From Whalleya microplaca (Eukaryota > Ascomycota > Sordariomycetes > Xylariales > Xylariaceae): 64,000 nucleotides of DNA. The notes beneath the pieces were generated by a model. The model did no database searches. It was given only the letters and a program-made list of their open reading frames with translations, and was not told where the DNA came from. A program made the translations under genes and the position numbers. This document shows, in pieces, positions 11,944 through 24,079 of this stretch. Each line of letters starts with the position of its first letter. The stretch's first letter is position 1. The stretch lies in contig MU385726.1 in the NCBI GenBank assembly GCA_022497155.1, positions 62,001 to 126,000 on the forward strand, given 5' to 3'.

Positions 11944-13965
11944 ATGTATGCCTTTGGGCTCTCGGTCCTAGCAGCCACCGTGCTGCCCGGCCTCTCAGTC
12001 CGAGCTGCTCCTAAGCCTGTTGTGCAAGACTCTTCGACTACCGGACTCTTGGGCACAAGCTTTGGAATCCCTGGCCAAGACTATGAGTTCGACTATGTCG
12101 TGGTGGGCGGCGGCCAAGCCGGGCTTACGGTAGCAGCTCGTCTCGCCGAGAGCAGCTCCCTAACCGTCGGCGTTATCGAAGCGGGTAGCTTCTACGAGCT
12201 CAGCAACGGAAATCTCAGCGAAATCCCCTCATTCGATAATTGGTTTACAGGAAAGGATACCAACGACTGGCAGCCCGGGGTTGACTGGGGCTTCGTTACC
12301 GAACCTCAGTCGGCCCTCCTCAACGTCCGCGCTCATTACCCCCGGGGTCGTACGTTAGGTGGATGTAGTTCCCGTAACTACATGACCTACCACCTCGGCA
12401 CGCGCGGATCCTATGACCAGTTGGCTAAGGAGGCCGATTCGTCGGCCTACTCGTTTGACAAATTCTTCCCCTATTTTACTAAGAGCCAAGACTTCACGCC
12501 CCCTGTGGGTGGCACATTTGACCGCTTCTCCAACTCGACGCCCCAGTACGATACGTCTAGGCTCGGCACCAAGGGGCCACTGTCGGTGCTGTACCCTAAG
12601 TATGCGCAGCCGTTCGGCAGTTGGGCAGCCAGGGGATTTGAGGCCATCGGCCTCAAGTCGCAGCGAGGCTTCGAGAGCGGCAATCTTGCGGGTGCCTACG
12701 CTTATCCACTCGCCACCATCAGTAACGAGGAAAACACCCGTGAGTCCTCAGAGACGGCTTTCCTGCGGCCGCACCTGGGTGTACACAACCCCAACCTGAT
12801 CACTTTCATATCGACGTTAGCCAAGCGGGTATTGTTCGACGGGCAGAAGCGTGCCACGGGCGTGCTGGTCGACACACAAGGTCTTCAATACACCATCCAC
12901 GCACGTAAGGAGGTCATCGTCTCGGCCGGCGCTTTCCAGAGCCCGCAGCTGCTGATGGTATCGGGCATTGGGCCCAAGGACACGCTGCAGCAGCATGGTA
13001 TCAAAGTCCTCCAGGACAGCCCTGGAGTTGGACAGAACATGAGGGATCACGTTCTCTTCGGAAGCGCGTACAGGGTAAACGTCGTCACCGGCTCTGCTTT
13101 TGGGAACCCTGCGCAAGCGGCCGAGTTTGAGAAGCAATATGCGCAGGGAAAGGGTCCTATGACAAATCCAGGTATTGACATTCTTGGTACGTGAACGTCG
13201 ACGCAGATGTTTCATCTTATGTCTTGTGCAGACCACTGACTGACCACTGAGCAGGCTGGGAACGCCTCCCTCGTAACAACCTGACCAAATCCACCGCCTC
13301 TGCGCTAGACTCGGCATTTTCGTCAGACTGGCCTGATGTCGAGTACCTCCCCAACGGCGGCTTCTTCGGCAACGCGACAAACTTCCAGCTGAACCAACCC
13401 ACTGACGGGTTCCAATATGCGTCAGTGATTGCCGGCATGGTATCTACACTATCGAGGGGCAACGTGACCATAATGTCTAACGACACAGCTCAATTGCCCA
13501 TCATCAACCCCAACTGGCTTAGCCATCCGGCCGATAAGGAAGTAGCTATCGCCGCCTTCAAGCGCACGCGTCAAGTGTGGGAGTCCGCGGCCATGCGCCC
13601 GCTGCTGATCGGAGACGAGTACTTCCCTGGCAAGAACGTCAAGACCGACGACGAAATTTGGCGCCACATCCAGCAGAGCTTCTCCACCATCTTCCACGCC
13701 TCTTGCACTTGTAAGATGGGGCCCGCGAGCGATAAGATGGCCGTACTTGACTCCAATGCTAAGGTCCGCGGTGTGACCGGGCTTCGTGTCGTAGATGCTT
13801 CGAGCTTGCCCATTCTACCTCCTGGCCATCCTATGTCCACCATCTGTAAGTCATTCCTTCTGCTTCTCGGGCCCCGACTAAATGAACGTTGCTGTTGCTG
13901 ACCATGATGAATGAATAGATGCTCTCGCCGAGAAGATCGTTGACGACATCCATCAAGGCAACTAA
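11944..13965 (+). CDS. Secreted GMC-family FAD oxidoreductase
   Basis: Three exons (11944-13186, 13255-13845, 13919-13965) encode 626 residues. A signal peptide covers about residues 1-22. The FAD-binding GxGxxG loop is VVVGGGQAG at 52-60, followed by a glucose-methanol-choline signature (YPRGRTLGGCSSRNYM). The active-site base region is FHASCTCKMG, and PPGHPMSTIYALAEK near the end supplies the second conserved His. Family members oxidise alcohols (aryl-alcohol oxidase, glucose dehydrogenase) or act in polyketide pathways (versicolorin B synthase is a non-oxidising member). The signal peptide suggests secretion or a vesicular location. The P450 follows on the same strand 1 kb downstream. The last exon is only 47 nt but restores the conserved C-terminal helix. 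Confidence 0.93.
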
Positions 13966-14997
13966 GAAGTATCACGTAGTGTGGCCCTTTTAGGTCGCTT
14001 AAGGGATACCAATATGTTTTGTAATTTACCCCGAGTTTTTCGATTTCATTGTCTGTAAAACATTGGAGTATCTGGTTTAGACTTAGACTTAGGGCTGTTA
14101 TAGGAGTTTGGTATATTCATATTATTAAATTTGTTTTTGTGTATCAGTAATGGAATGGCTACGATTTGTATCTAGCTTGGTGGTGTTTACCTATGGGAAA
14201 TAGCTATATCAAAAACTCGTCCAATTTTTCTAACTTCATTAGGTGCTCTGCGTTACCTACATAAAGCCACGAAAATTAGATGACGTAGAGGTCTCTCCGT
14301 CTTCTCCCTTGGGCTCGGTCGGTTATGCAACACTCTGCACATTCCAACATTTGGTTAGAAGAAGCTGGGGTTTCCCCTGCTTGCTTGCTTACTTCTAGGA
14401 GAGCTTTTACCATCAACAACTCTAATCCATCCTGGCTTATTAGCTTCACCGCTTTTGTCAATATACTGTACGTGCAACTGAAAACATTTGGCCTGACTTG
14501 CCTTTTGCCGTGACCATAAAGCTCTAAAGTCCGCTCACGAAGTAAGCTATGGTATGACAGATTCCGCCAAGATTTAGTCTCCGGTGACAGCAGCATCGGA
14601 AGGGTTTCTAGCTCCGGGTCGACGAAAATGATTTCACGGAACAGTTACACGAATATCGACGGGGCGAATCAGTTATCAGACTAACAGCCACACGTATGTC
14701 ATCTGCAAATTCATTTTAAAGTCCGAAGTCCGGGAGCGATACTAAGCTGCCCGGCTCTAGGCAACATATGACCCGATAATGGAGCCCGTCAAGTTGAGTG
14801 TCAGGAGTTTTACGACTGTTGCATCGGTTACTGTAATTGTCTTAGACCCAGGGCGCCGATATTTCCATGGCTAGTATGTAATACTCTTAAGATAGTTAAA
14901 GATAGGAAATCAAGGCTTCTAGTCGTAAATCGCCTCAGTCCTGTGATAATTGAATAGTTCTTTGAAAGGCCCGAAGAGACAAAACACCCGAGGCAGG
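13966..14997. other. Intergenic, GMC to P450
   Basis: 1.0-kb spacer with the P450 promoter. A minus-strand open frame at 14276-14596 has no recognisable motif and is treated as chance. Confidence 0.5.
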
Positions 14998-16763
14998 ATG
15001 TATTTCACTTCATCCGCAAACCTACTCTTCCCTCTGCCTATTCTAGCTCTCACCCTTTCCCTAATACTACTTGTGCTTCATTATACGAGGCAATATTTTC
15101 GCCTCTCTCATATTCCTGGTCCACTCCTGGCTCGGTTCTCTAACCTCCCCCGCCTCTACTGGGTCTACCGTCGCGATGCCCATAATGTGCATATTGCTCA
15201 ACACCGCCAATATGGATATGACACAAGTTCAGGTTGGGCTCCCCTCGTGCGCTACGGTCCCAACGCTGTGTCCGTGGGCTCAGCGGCAGTCGTGGACACT
15301 ATCTACCGCATGCGAGGGGAACCTCTGATAAAGTCGGACTATTATAGCGTAATACCTCCCATGCGGAAGGGCATCACCTTGCCGACCATGTTTGCAGTCC
15401 AGAACGAGGCGGTGCACCGCATGCTCAAGCGGCCCATTGCCAGTGTATACTCGATGAGTAATCTCGTATCGTTTGAGCCCTTGGTGGATCGCACCATTGG
15501 GGTGTTCCGCCAGGAGCTCGATCGCCGCTTCGTTCTTCCGGGAGAGGCGTGCGATCTTGGAACATGGTTGCAGTATTTTGCGGTACGCATCACGCCTTCA
15601 CGACCAGCATATCTATAGTATTTGATACTGACTCTACACGACAAGTTCGATGTCGTGGGCGAGATCACCTTCTCCAAAAGGCTCGGCTTTCTGGAGGAGG
15701 GTCGCGATGTGGAGGGGATTATGGCGGGCATCTGGCGCTGGTTCCAATACGTCGCCGTGGTAGGTTCCTCTTTCACTTACAACTGTTGGGTTTACACATT
15801 ACTGACAGTGGTTCAGGTCGGTCAAATGCCCTGGCTCGATTCACTATGGTTCAAGAACAAAGTCGTGTCTCACCTGCGGCCAACCAAGTGGTCTCCCATG
15901 ATACAGTTCGCCAACAAACGCGAGGAAGAAAGGCGCGCCATGTCTACTTCCACTTCGGGGAATGAGCACAGCCAAGGGACTACCCAGGATTTCCTGTCGC
16001 GGTTCCTGACCGCCATGGAAAAGGACCCGTCTATTCCACAATGGCACGTCGTTTCCTGTCTCCCCCTTGGTAACAACTTGCCACATACAGCCCACTAACA
16101 GACATTAACAGGTTTCTTCCCGCGTGGACATCGTCTAACATCACTGCGGGGAGCGATACTACGGCCATTTATCTGCGGACCATGTTGCATCAGCTTCTCA
16201 CTCACCCTTCCAGTCTGGCGAAACTGCGTTCCGAGCTCGACGAGGCCGCCGCCCAGGGCAACCTCTCCAAGACGGCCAAGTGGAAGGAAAGTATCGCGCT
16301 GCCTTATCTGAATGCCTGTTTCAAAGAGGCCGGGCGTATCCACCCACCCTTTGGCTTGCACCTCGAGCGCATCGTCCCCTCTGGGGGGCTTAACGTATGC
16401 GGCAAGACGCTTCCCGCGGGAACCATCGTGGGCATGAACGCGTGGGTCGTTCATCGCGATCCAGACATGTTTGGCCCTGACGCCGACGCCTGGAGGCCCG
16501 AGAGATGGCTCGAGGGCGACGAAGCGCACATCAAGAAGATGGATGCTTCGTTGCTGACGTTTGGCGCGGGCCATAGAGTATGCATAGGAAAACATATCTC
16601 GTATCTGGAGATTTTCAAGCTTATCCCCACATTGCTGCAGGCATACGATTTTGAACTTGTTGACGGGGGCAAGTCCTGGACGGTGCAGAACCGATGGTTT
16701 GTACCACAGTTCGGATTCCATGTAAAATTGCGTAAGAGAGAATCAACAGTGACAAGCCTCTAA
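14998..16763 (+). CDS. Cytochrome P450, pisatin-demethylase-like
   Basis: Four exons (14998-15582, 15646-15759, 15817-16069, 16111-16763) give 534 residues. An N-terminal membrane anchor (about residues 8-30) is followed by HIPGPLLARFSNLPRLYW, the proline hinge of microsomal P450s. The I-helix oxygen motif is AGSDTTA (about 330-336), the K-helix ExxR is EAGR, and the heme loop is FGAGHRVCIG with the thiolate at Cys475. The sequence style, including GEITFSKRLGFL, recalls the fungal pisatin demethylase/CYP57-like group, which oxidises aromatic compounds; the substrate here is unknown. The third intron is 41 nt, short even for fungi, with two TAAC branch candidates, so that junction is the weakest. 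The enzyme needs a separate cytochrome P450 reductase. Confidence 0.92.
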
Positions 16764-17813
16764 GGATTAGATTCATCAGTGAAGTTCGATGAGAGCAAGC
16801 ACATTGTACGCCAATTAAATTGCTGTTGCGCACAATTGGTCACTCGAAGAACTCGCTCAAGGCCCTATGTGGGAGAGGGAAGATTCGGCTTGTTACGTGC
16901 TTAAGTGGTAACCTAGGCTTAGAGCTAGGGTGAAACTGTGTGTGGCTGAGTTCCTATAGAGCTTTCGTGGGACAAGAGTTCAAATGTCTTCACCGGTAGT
17001 CATTTAGCTACACGAACAAGAGTTTCAGTTAACGTGGAGGAATCGAGAAAGTCCGAGCCTGACTTAATGTCACGACAATAGGCTTAAAAAGGATCTTCTA
17101 AGCTGCTAGAAGATCTTTTAGATCTTAGACCTTTACACAATTCTACTTGAGTCAACTAAAGTGATCACGGCAGCACCTAAATGATCATTGCACACACTGT
17201 AACCATGATACTTACCTGATATTTTGATAAGTAATACGAAATATAACATAGTTGTCATTGCTTCTACCTATTCACATTACAGATACAGGTACAGAACCTT
17301 TCCCAAGTCTAGTACATTGGCAGCCTTCTCCCAGCAGGATTTTCACGTTCAAGCTTCTTCTTAAACCTCGACAGCTCCGTTCTAGGGGAACCGGCGTCCG
17401 GGGGGGTAGGTGGGCCCTCGCTAGCTACGGTGGGTCAGCAAGTACGTCGTCACGGTGTGGGCATATGAGGTTAAAGAAACATACAGTTATTACATGAGTA
17501 ACTATCTCAAATGTTGTTCTTCGAAAAACCCCTATACATATAACATGTACAAAGAATTTTAACATTCATTCTTGCCGCATGCTCAATATCGCATTTTGCG
17601 ACCCCAAAATGATGTAGCTTCAGATACTTGGGACTGCCCCTGATGATCGCGGCCCATACAATTCACTATAACACTAGATGGAGTCTATTCAGTAGGACAT
17701 TGTAGGATATGCGTCTTGTTGGGATGGCAAGACTATTTTATATCCGGAATTGAGTATTTTGAAAGCAATCTACTTCGACTAAATTAATAATTTATCCCAA
17801 GGATGAAATTTGT
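16764..17813. other. Convergent 3' spacer with a hairpin
   Basis: 1.05-kb spacer between the convergent P450 and Dal5-like permease genes. An imperfect hairpin built on AGATCTT lies at 17086-17120. No gene seen. Confidence 0.5.
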
Positions 17814-19762
17814 TTACCAACTGTATCTAAACTTCACGTCCTCCTTGTCTGTTAAATCACTCTTAGGAGCACCATATTCATCTAGAAGAACTTCACCATG
17901 TGCTGAGGCTCCATCCTCTCCTTGTCTTTCATTCGCTAACACATCTCTTGCGGCATTATCCTTCATGCAAATATTACGGTATACGATTACGACAACGAAG
18001 AGGAGGCACCAGTCAACAATAGCAGTCACCACGCCTTTAGAATACTGCGGCTTTTCAGTCCAGAGCTGTGGCGATGCAGCGCATCCAACGCAGTATCCAA
18101 CGAAAAACACAGCATTGACGATAGAGCGCTTCGTATTCCCTTTAACATTGGAAGCCGTCAGAGAAAGAAGGATAGACATGACAGCGGTGATGCAGGAAGC
18201 CTATAACAACGATGTAAGCATTAGGCTGGCTAGTTAGAGGCATATATCATGCGCTTATGAGCACTTACTAGCCAGGATGCCGCAATCATACCCCAACCAG
18301 CGTCTAGAGACAGCTTCATCAGGAGAACATTTCCCACGAGTGGCGGGATTATTAGTCCCAGAACGACGAAAGTACGGTTTTGCGGGAACACCCAGCAACC
18401 GAGGACACCGATCCATAAAAGCAGTATCTGCACAACCCCTGACGGAGCGGTGTATAGCATAGTTTGAAACTTGTCGTATCCAATTGTATTGATAACCAGA
18501 GACGCAAACTGAATGGCAGGCACGCTTAACCTCAACACAACATATATGCTTCATTAGGAAGGTAATAACTTACCTGCAACACTGGGGACTGCATAGTTGA
18601 TAACACTCCAAATGCAAAGATGAACCATGTCTTAATATCCATTATGGTCTCTCGGAATTGTTGCATTGAGAAGGATGTCTTGTCTCCGCCCTCGCGGTCT
18701 TTTGCCATACGATGAGATAGTACCTCCTTTTCTCTTATGTTTAGAAACCAGGCATCTTTAGGCCCGTTTGGCATAAAGACATAGAAGAAGACACCAGCAG
18801 CCGAGGTGATCGCTCCACAGATAAGGAAAAGCACTCTCCAAGGGGCTAATGAAAGGGTTGTATTCTTTCCAACACCGTACATAAGCAAGCAGCCGATAAC
18901 CTGGGCGACACCATTCATAGTAATCCAGAGCCTTGTGATATAATATTCAGTATCAAATTCCGATTATGTTTATGTTGTTGGCACTTACGCAGTCCGCAGG
19001 GCATGCTCATCTTTCTGGTACCAGATAGCCGTGATAGTAACAAATGCTGGGGAGACGGCCCCTTCGGAGAATCCGAGCATGAACCTCACTGCTGCAAAAC
19101 CTGCAAAGTTATGTGGCGCTGCAAGACACATGCAGATAATACCCCATATGATGCTCCAGTCGATGTTAGTTCGCATTGGGATGGGATTCTGAAGATGACA
19201 TACATAGTAACCCCAACAAACTTCGTCAAATGAAGTCTGCTCATCAAATACATGAATGGGTATTCGGCGACCAATTGCCCTATGATTTAATCTGTAAGAA
19301 TCTTGTGATTGTGGCCTAGGAGGATGAAACCCCAAACACACCGATGTAAAATACCGTAGTACACCAAGAGTATTCGGTACTTGTCATGTCGAGATCATCG
19401 ATGACACCGAAGACCTATATGTGTGAATGACTTGGTTCAAGAGCCCCCCTGGATCAACTTACTGCTGCATAACTGAGACTTTGCTTGTCTAGATACTGAA
19501 GGAAGAAAACAAGACACATCTCGAAGCCAACTTAGCATAGTAATCAACAACAAGGCACCGATATATACAACAAATGAATACACCAGAAAAGACATACCAT
19601 TGGCAATATGGTGCAATCAATTTTACGCAATACACGCTTTTCTTCCTCTGGTGTATAATTGGCATTTAACTCAATGATCTCCCCTCCTTCTTCAACGTTG
19701 GAGTGTTTTCCATTTTCATTAAGAGGCGCGTCAGGCAATTTCTGTTCGATCGGATTATCCAT
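17814..19762 (-). CDS. MFS permease, Dal5/allantoate family
   Basis: Eight exons add up in phase: 19762-19598, 19519-19463, 19414-19342, 19279-19204, 19153-18989, 18931-18574, 18508-18269 and 18200-17814, giving 506 residues. Family marks of the anion:cation symporter (Dal5/Tna1/Liz1) branch are LQYLDKQSLSYAA in span 1, LVAEYPFMYLMSRL after span 2, RFMLGFSEGAVSP in span 4, NVKGNTKRSIVNA in span 10 and the C-terminal DLTDKEDVKFRYSW tail. Known members take up allantoate, ureidosuccinate, nicotinate, pantothenate or dipeptides at the plasma membrane. It is divergent from the amidohydrolase at 20312, so the pair probably imports and cleaves one compound (inference). Introns break up most of the frame, so single open frames give a false picture of fragments. 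Confidence 0.92.
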
Positions 19763-20311
19763 GCTTTGAAACCCTCGTAATAATGTTCGTCAAGTGTTCA
19801 ACGGCAAGTAAAACGGCACCTGAGAGTAGCTAGAGTCTAGAATGCATTTATAGCGAGACCTATGTGAAGAGCCAGATGATCTCAATACTTCATGAAGACC
19901 ATGATATGTCCAACTACTCCACCTTTGATAGCTACGCCAGGATTTCTGATGAGTGCTTGATAAGGAGTTCCTAGAGCAGAATATCAGAGCTCGGCCCTTT
20001 GCGATGTGGTGATGATAAGGAGGGGAGAGACAGCCTATAGGACAATTTGCCGACATTCTTATCCGCTGATGGCTAACATCCCGGGTGCGGAGTCGGTATT
20101 CTGTCTATCCCAGGACCACGGTGCCGATATTACAGGCAACACTATAGCCCACCTCACCTAGATAAGGAAGAGGATAGCCACTGAGTACTAGGATAGCTGA
20201 GTGACATTGACAGAATGACCCGCGGATTTCCGAACGCTGTTTAGATACTTGAAGAAAGAAATTCGTGAATGGATTCTAATTGAATTGAGCACCACAGTCA
20301 ATCCAAACACA
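19763..20311. promoter_or_regulatory. Shared divergent promoter, permease and amidohydrolase
   Basis: 549 bp separate the two start codons, so both promoters must lie here and co-regulation is plausible. The open frame of the amidohydrolase runs back to a TTG at 20249, but the first ATG is at 20312. Confidence 0.55.
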
Positions 20312-21646
20312 ATGGTTCAAGAGGCATCACTCAAGCCTTGGTTACGGCCACCACCTAAGTCTTATCTCCTTCACAACGCCAATGTGATCGACGTCGCGTC
20401 GGGCTCAGTACGAAGATCCGCCACTGTCAAAGTTCAGAATGGCAAAATCACTTCAATCGCCCCTGCGACTTTAGAAATCCCATCGAAGACCAATTTTACT
20501 CTCATAGATTGCACCGGATCGTACCTCTGCCCCGGCCTGATCGATTCGCATGTTCACTTGATAGCTGTCCCGGGGTTCTCCGACTTATCTTCTGCGTTCG
20601 GCAACCCGGAATCCGTTAGTCTGCTCCGCCAACCGTATGTGTGCGCGCAAATGCTCCACCGCGGCTTCACCACCGTGCGGGACTGCGGCGGGGCTCACTC
20701 GGCCTTGAAAGAGGCTATCGCGGATGGCATATTCCCCGGGCCGCGGCTCTTTATCTCCGGCCATGCGCTGAGTCAGTCCGGAGGACACGCTGACTTCCGC
20801 GGGCGACACGACCACTCGGCGTGCTGCGGCGGCGCGACGACGGGACTGGGGCGTATCTGCAACGGAGTACCTCAGTGCATGCAGGCGGTTCGTGAGGAGA
20901 TCCGTGCGGGCAGCGATTTTATCAAGATCATGGGAGGTGGGGGCGTAAGCAGCCCGACCGATAAGATCGACCACCTGCAGTTCACAGCGGAGGAGATCCG
21001 AGCGATGGCCACATGCGCCGCGAACGCGGGGACGTATGTTACGGCTCATGCGTACACGGTGGCGGTGATAAACCAATGCATCGAGAATGGAGTAAGGGGT
21101 ATCGAACATGGCAATTTCATCGACAAAGAGACTGCTGAGATGATGGCTAGGAAGGGGATTTTCCTGACGCCTACGCTGATAACATATTCCGAGATGGCGT
21201 CCCCGAACTGGCCAGGCTACCTGCCAGCGGAGTTGCAGTCGAAGAATAGCGAAGTCCTTCAAGCTGGGTTAACAGCGCTCAAGATTGCCTCGGACGCCGG
21301 GGTAACGATCTGTTATGGGTCTGACTTGTTAGGTCCGTTGGGTGCTGCACAGACGCGGGAATTTGTGCTTCGCTCTAAAGTCCTTTCGCCTTTAGAGGTG
21401 CTACGGAGTGCAACCATCAACCCAGCACGCATGTTAGGGGAGGAAAAGACATTAGGTCAGGTTCAGGAAGGATTCGAAGCCGATATCTTGATGCTGGCCG
21501 CAAACCCCCTAGATGATATCGCCGTCCTGGATGATCCTGAAAAGTATCTCATGGGCGTTATGAAGGAAGGTAGAATTTACAAGAGCCGGACAACTAGTTT
21601 TGTGGAGGATGCAATAACTCCAGTTCGCATTAAACCTGTGTTATAA
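20312..21646 (+). CDS. Metal-dependent amidohydrolase, prolidase-like
   Basis: Single exon, 444 residues. It is a TIM-barrel amidohydrolase with all metal ligands in order: H80-x-H82 (DSHVHL), the carboxylated-lysine candidate K205 (FIKIMGGGG), H246 (VTAHAYT), H266 (IEHGNF) and D338 (YGSDLLG). Conserved FTTVRDCGG, GPRLFISG and SSPTDKIDHLQFTAEE place it in the branch that contains Xaa-Pro/Xaa-Arg dipeptidases and fungal ochratoxin-type amidases. It should hydrolyse an amide or peptide bond in the cytosol; no signal peptide is seen. An unusual Cys-rich patch, HDHSACCGG at about 167-175, sits where relatives have a His/Asp loop near the active site. The divergent Dal5-like permease is its likely partner. 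Confidence 0.93.
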   Translation: MVQEASLKPWLRPPPKSYLLHNANVIDVASGSVRRSATVKVQNGKITSIAPATLEIPSKTNFTLIDCTGSYLCPGLIDSHVHLIAVPGFSDLSSAFGNPESVSLLRQPYVCAQMLHRGFTTVRDCGGAHSALKEAIADGIFPGPRLFISGHALSQSGGHADFRGRHDHSACCGGATTGLGRICNGVPQCMQAVREEIRAGSDFIKIMGGGGVSSPTDKIDHLQFTAEEIRAMATCAANAGTYVTAHAYTVAVINQCIENGVRGIEHGNFIDKETAEMMARKGIFLTPTLITYSEMASPNWPGYLPAELQSKNSEVLQAGLTALKIASDAGVTICYGSDLLGPLGAAQTREFVLRSKVLSPLEVLRSATINPARMLGEEKTLGQVQEGFEADILMLAANPLDDIAVLDDPEKYLMGVMKEGRIYKSRTTSFVEDAITPVRIKPVL

Positions 21647-22453
21647 ACCCAAGTGGTACAGTGGAACTAATAATACTATCCTCGAATACGTTTTTTCGGA
21701 GTGGCGGTCATCAAAATATCTGAATAGGTCTAACAGGGAGGCCGACGTGCTGTCCACAGTCCCGTTTCCATCATCCAGGAACGTGGTTCGCACGTTTGAT
21801 TCAGCATTCCGTCTCCCGTTAAACCCTTATTTAGACGGACCCATGTGATGATGGGGCTTAACTGTGCTTGGCTGCCGTGAAGGGTTTTCATGAGAATCAG
21901 AAGTGTGCGTGCATATTTCTGGCTGGCGGCGTTGATCATAATTGTTATAATGGTTCTACCATTTGCGCTGGCTTGACAAGCTCATTCATAAGTAAAAGCA
22001 TAACAAGATTGATGGCCAGTGAATACCTTCTGGTATTTTTTGTTTCATATTAAATGAAAAATTGGGTTGTTTTATTTAAAATTCGGTGATATGGCTAATG
22101 AGATGATTGGTTAGCTGCATAATAGGGCAGCAGAAAGCTTGTAATCATATGTAAGGGACCCAGGTTGCTATTGTAGGCGAACCGAAGGGATGGCGCCGAT
22201 TCCCTATTAGAGTATTCTATTTAGGGAGATATTATATGTAACTAACAGGTAGAGTGTTCTGATCATATACTATATCTGCTGTGCCGCTGCGCTGGTACGA
22301 GCGAAAACCTGAAATAGTGAATAAAGGTGTCGTCAGCTGAACCATCGCCAGAGATGCCTAAAAGCGGCGTAGAATATCTAGCCCTTTTAATCTTCATCTC
22401 TCCCAAGTGGATAAACCAACCATATCTTCTTTGCTCAAACTCCTCGTGAAATC
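21647..22453. other. Intergenic, amidohydrolase to SDR
   Basis: 0.8-kb AT-rich spacer with the promoter of the next SDR. No gene seen. Confidence 0.5.
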
Positions 22454-23554
22454 ATGGGTACCTTTCCGGGGTTTCTATATAGACAGCTCACTTTCAAGCC
22501 CAAGCCGCTACCGAGTGATGTCAGACTTCATGGTAAAACGGCTTTGGTGACTGGTGCTAATGTCGGCCTCGGCCTGGAGGCTTGTAAGGAGTTAGCTGCA
22601 CATGGCCTCTCTCGCGTCATCCTCGGGGTTCGCAGTACATCCAAAGGCGACGCAGCGAAGGGGGAAATCATTGCCAACAATCCCGATATCGATGTCCAAG
22701 TATGGGAGGTTGACCAAGAATCTTTCGAAAGCATCAAAATTTTCTCTGACCGAGCCGCGGCACTTGAGCGCCTAGACATTGTCATCCTTAACGCTGGTGT
22801 CAAGAACATGGAATTTTTCAAGTCTAAGACGGGTCATGAATCAAATGTCCAGGTAGGCGTTATGTTAAACCGGCGAGGTCTTACAATTATTTAACAAGGG
22901 TGTCTCAATACAGGTTAACCATTTGGGCACTGCGCTTTTGTCACTCTTGCTTCTCGGGCTTCTCAAGAGGACGGCGACGGCTACAGGTTTGCCAGCGCGC
23001 CTCACTATTGTCACCTCGGAGAACCACTTCTGGCCTAGGCTTAAGGAGATCGAGGGCCCCAACACGCTAGCACAAATGGACGAGAAAGAGTCGTTCGGGA
23101 AAGGGATGGAACGCTACAATACCAGCAAGCTGCTGAACGTATTGTGGATGCGGGAGCTTAGTGCTAGGACTGGCGACGATATCATCATCAATGCCGTCAA
23201 CCCCGGATTTTGCAAGAGCAGTCTACACCGGAGCGATCCAAGTGGATCATCATCATTCGCCAACTTGATCGGCTGGTCCACTGCACAGGGCGGGCACTGC
23301 CTGACTGATGCCGCAACCCAGCATTCTACAGACGGCCGCGGTGCATACATCAGTGAGCAGACCGTCAAAAGGTGAGATGAGGCGCGCTATAGCATTCCAT
23401 TTCAGGTAAAGATACTGACAGGTCTATTAGTCCCTCTTCCTTCGTACTCTCGACTCAGGGGTACAATGCACAGACGAAAATCTGGAATGAGACTATCCAA
23501 CTCCTCAGTAATGAAGTCCCTGGCGTAGACGTCCTTGGGAACCTTGGATCTTGA
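22454..23554 (+). CDS. Short-chain dehydrogenase, retinol-DH-like
   Basis: Three exons (22454-22852, 22914-23371, 23431-23554) encode 326 residues. The cofactor site is TGANVGLGLEA near residue 34, the NAG motif is LNAGVKN, and the active site is TSEN followed by Y-N-T-S-K (ERYNTSKLLN). The layout, with a long insert between Ser and Tyr and a C-terminal QTKIWNETIQLL helix, matches the fungal retinol-dehydrogenase/WW-oxidoreductase-like SDR group common in secondary-metabolite clusters. Its right neighbour is a HET-domain gene in the opposite orientation, so this may be the last member of the enzyme cluster. The final splice (AG|T) restores a conserved SPSSFVLS junction. Confidence 0.9.
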
Positions 23555-24079
23555 AAATGGAAGGTCTTATTTATAATGGACTAACTCGGTTGGTGGTATC
23601 TGAGGCTTGCTTTTGATTATAGTAAGTGTAACGGGCTGTAGAGAGATTCAGTGTTAGAAAATAGCTAAATCCTTGCGAGACATTTGATAGGTAATTGCTT
23701 GACTTGAATTTGCATGACGCGATTGAAGATAGTCTAAAGAACCGGTTATACTTAGAAGGGAGAGCGTTATTATCAGCGCTATCGCATGACTTCCTAGCAA
23801 CCCCTGTAGTCAGATGAGCTTCTTTCGCCTATCTACACAGAGGTAAACCAATTAAACGCTGGGGTATGTATATTATCCTCATTCTTAATGGAAATAAGAA
23901 GGCTTTTGAAATGATCAAATTCAACGACCGCGTCCAATTGTTATGGAGTATGGGAGGGCGCTTTCGCGCACCATATGAGTCACGTAAGCCAGCCCCCATT
24001 TATGGGTCACATGGCATAGGGGATACCATATTCAGATCCTAAAATGTCCAACCCTGGAGGATTCGATGACGTGTAGGCA
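23555..24079. other. Convergent 3' spacer
   Basis: 0.5-kb spacer between the convergent SDR and HET-domain genes. No gene seen. Confidence 0.5.

Noticed and set aside
11637..12056. Minus-strand frame overlapping the GMC gene start
   Set aside because: Antisense to the signal peptide and FAD-loop coding region; no protein features.
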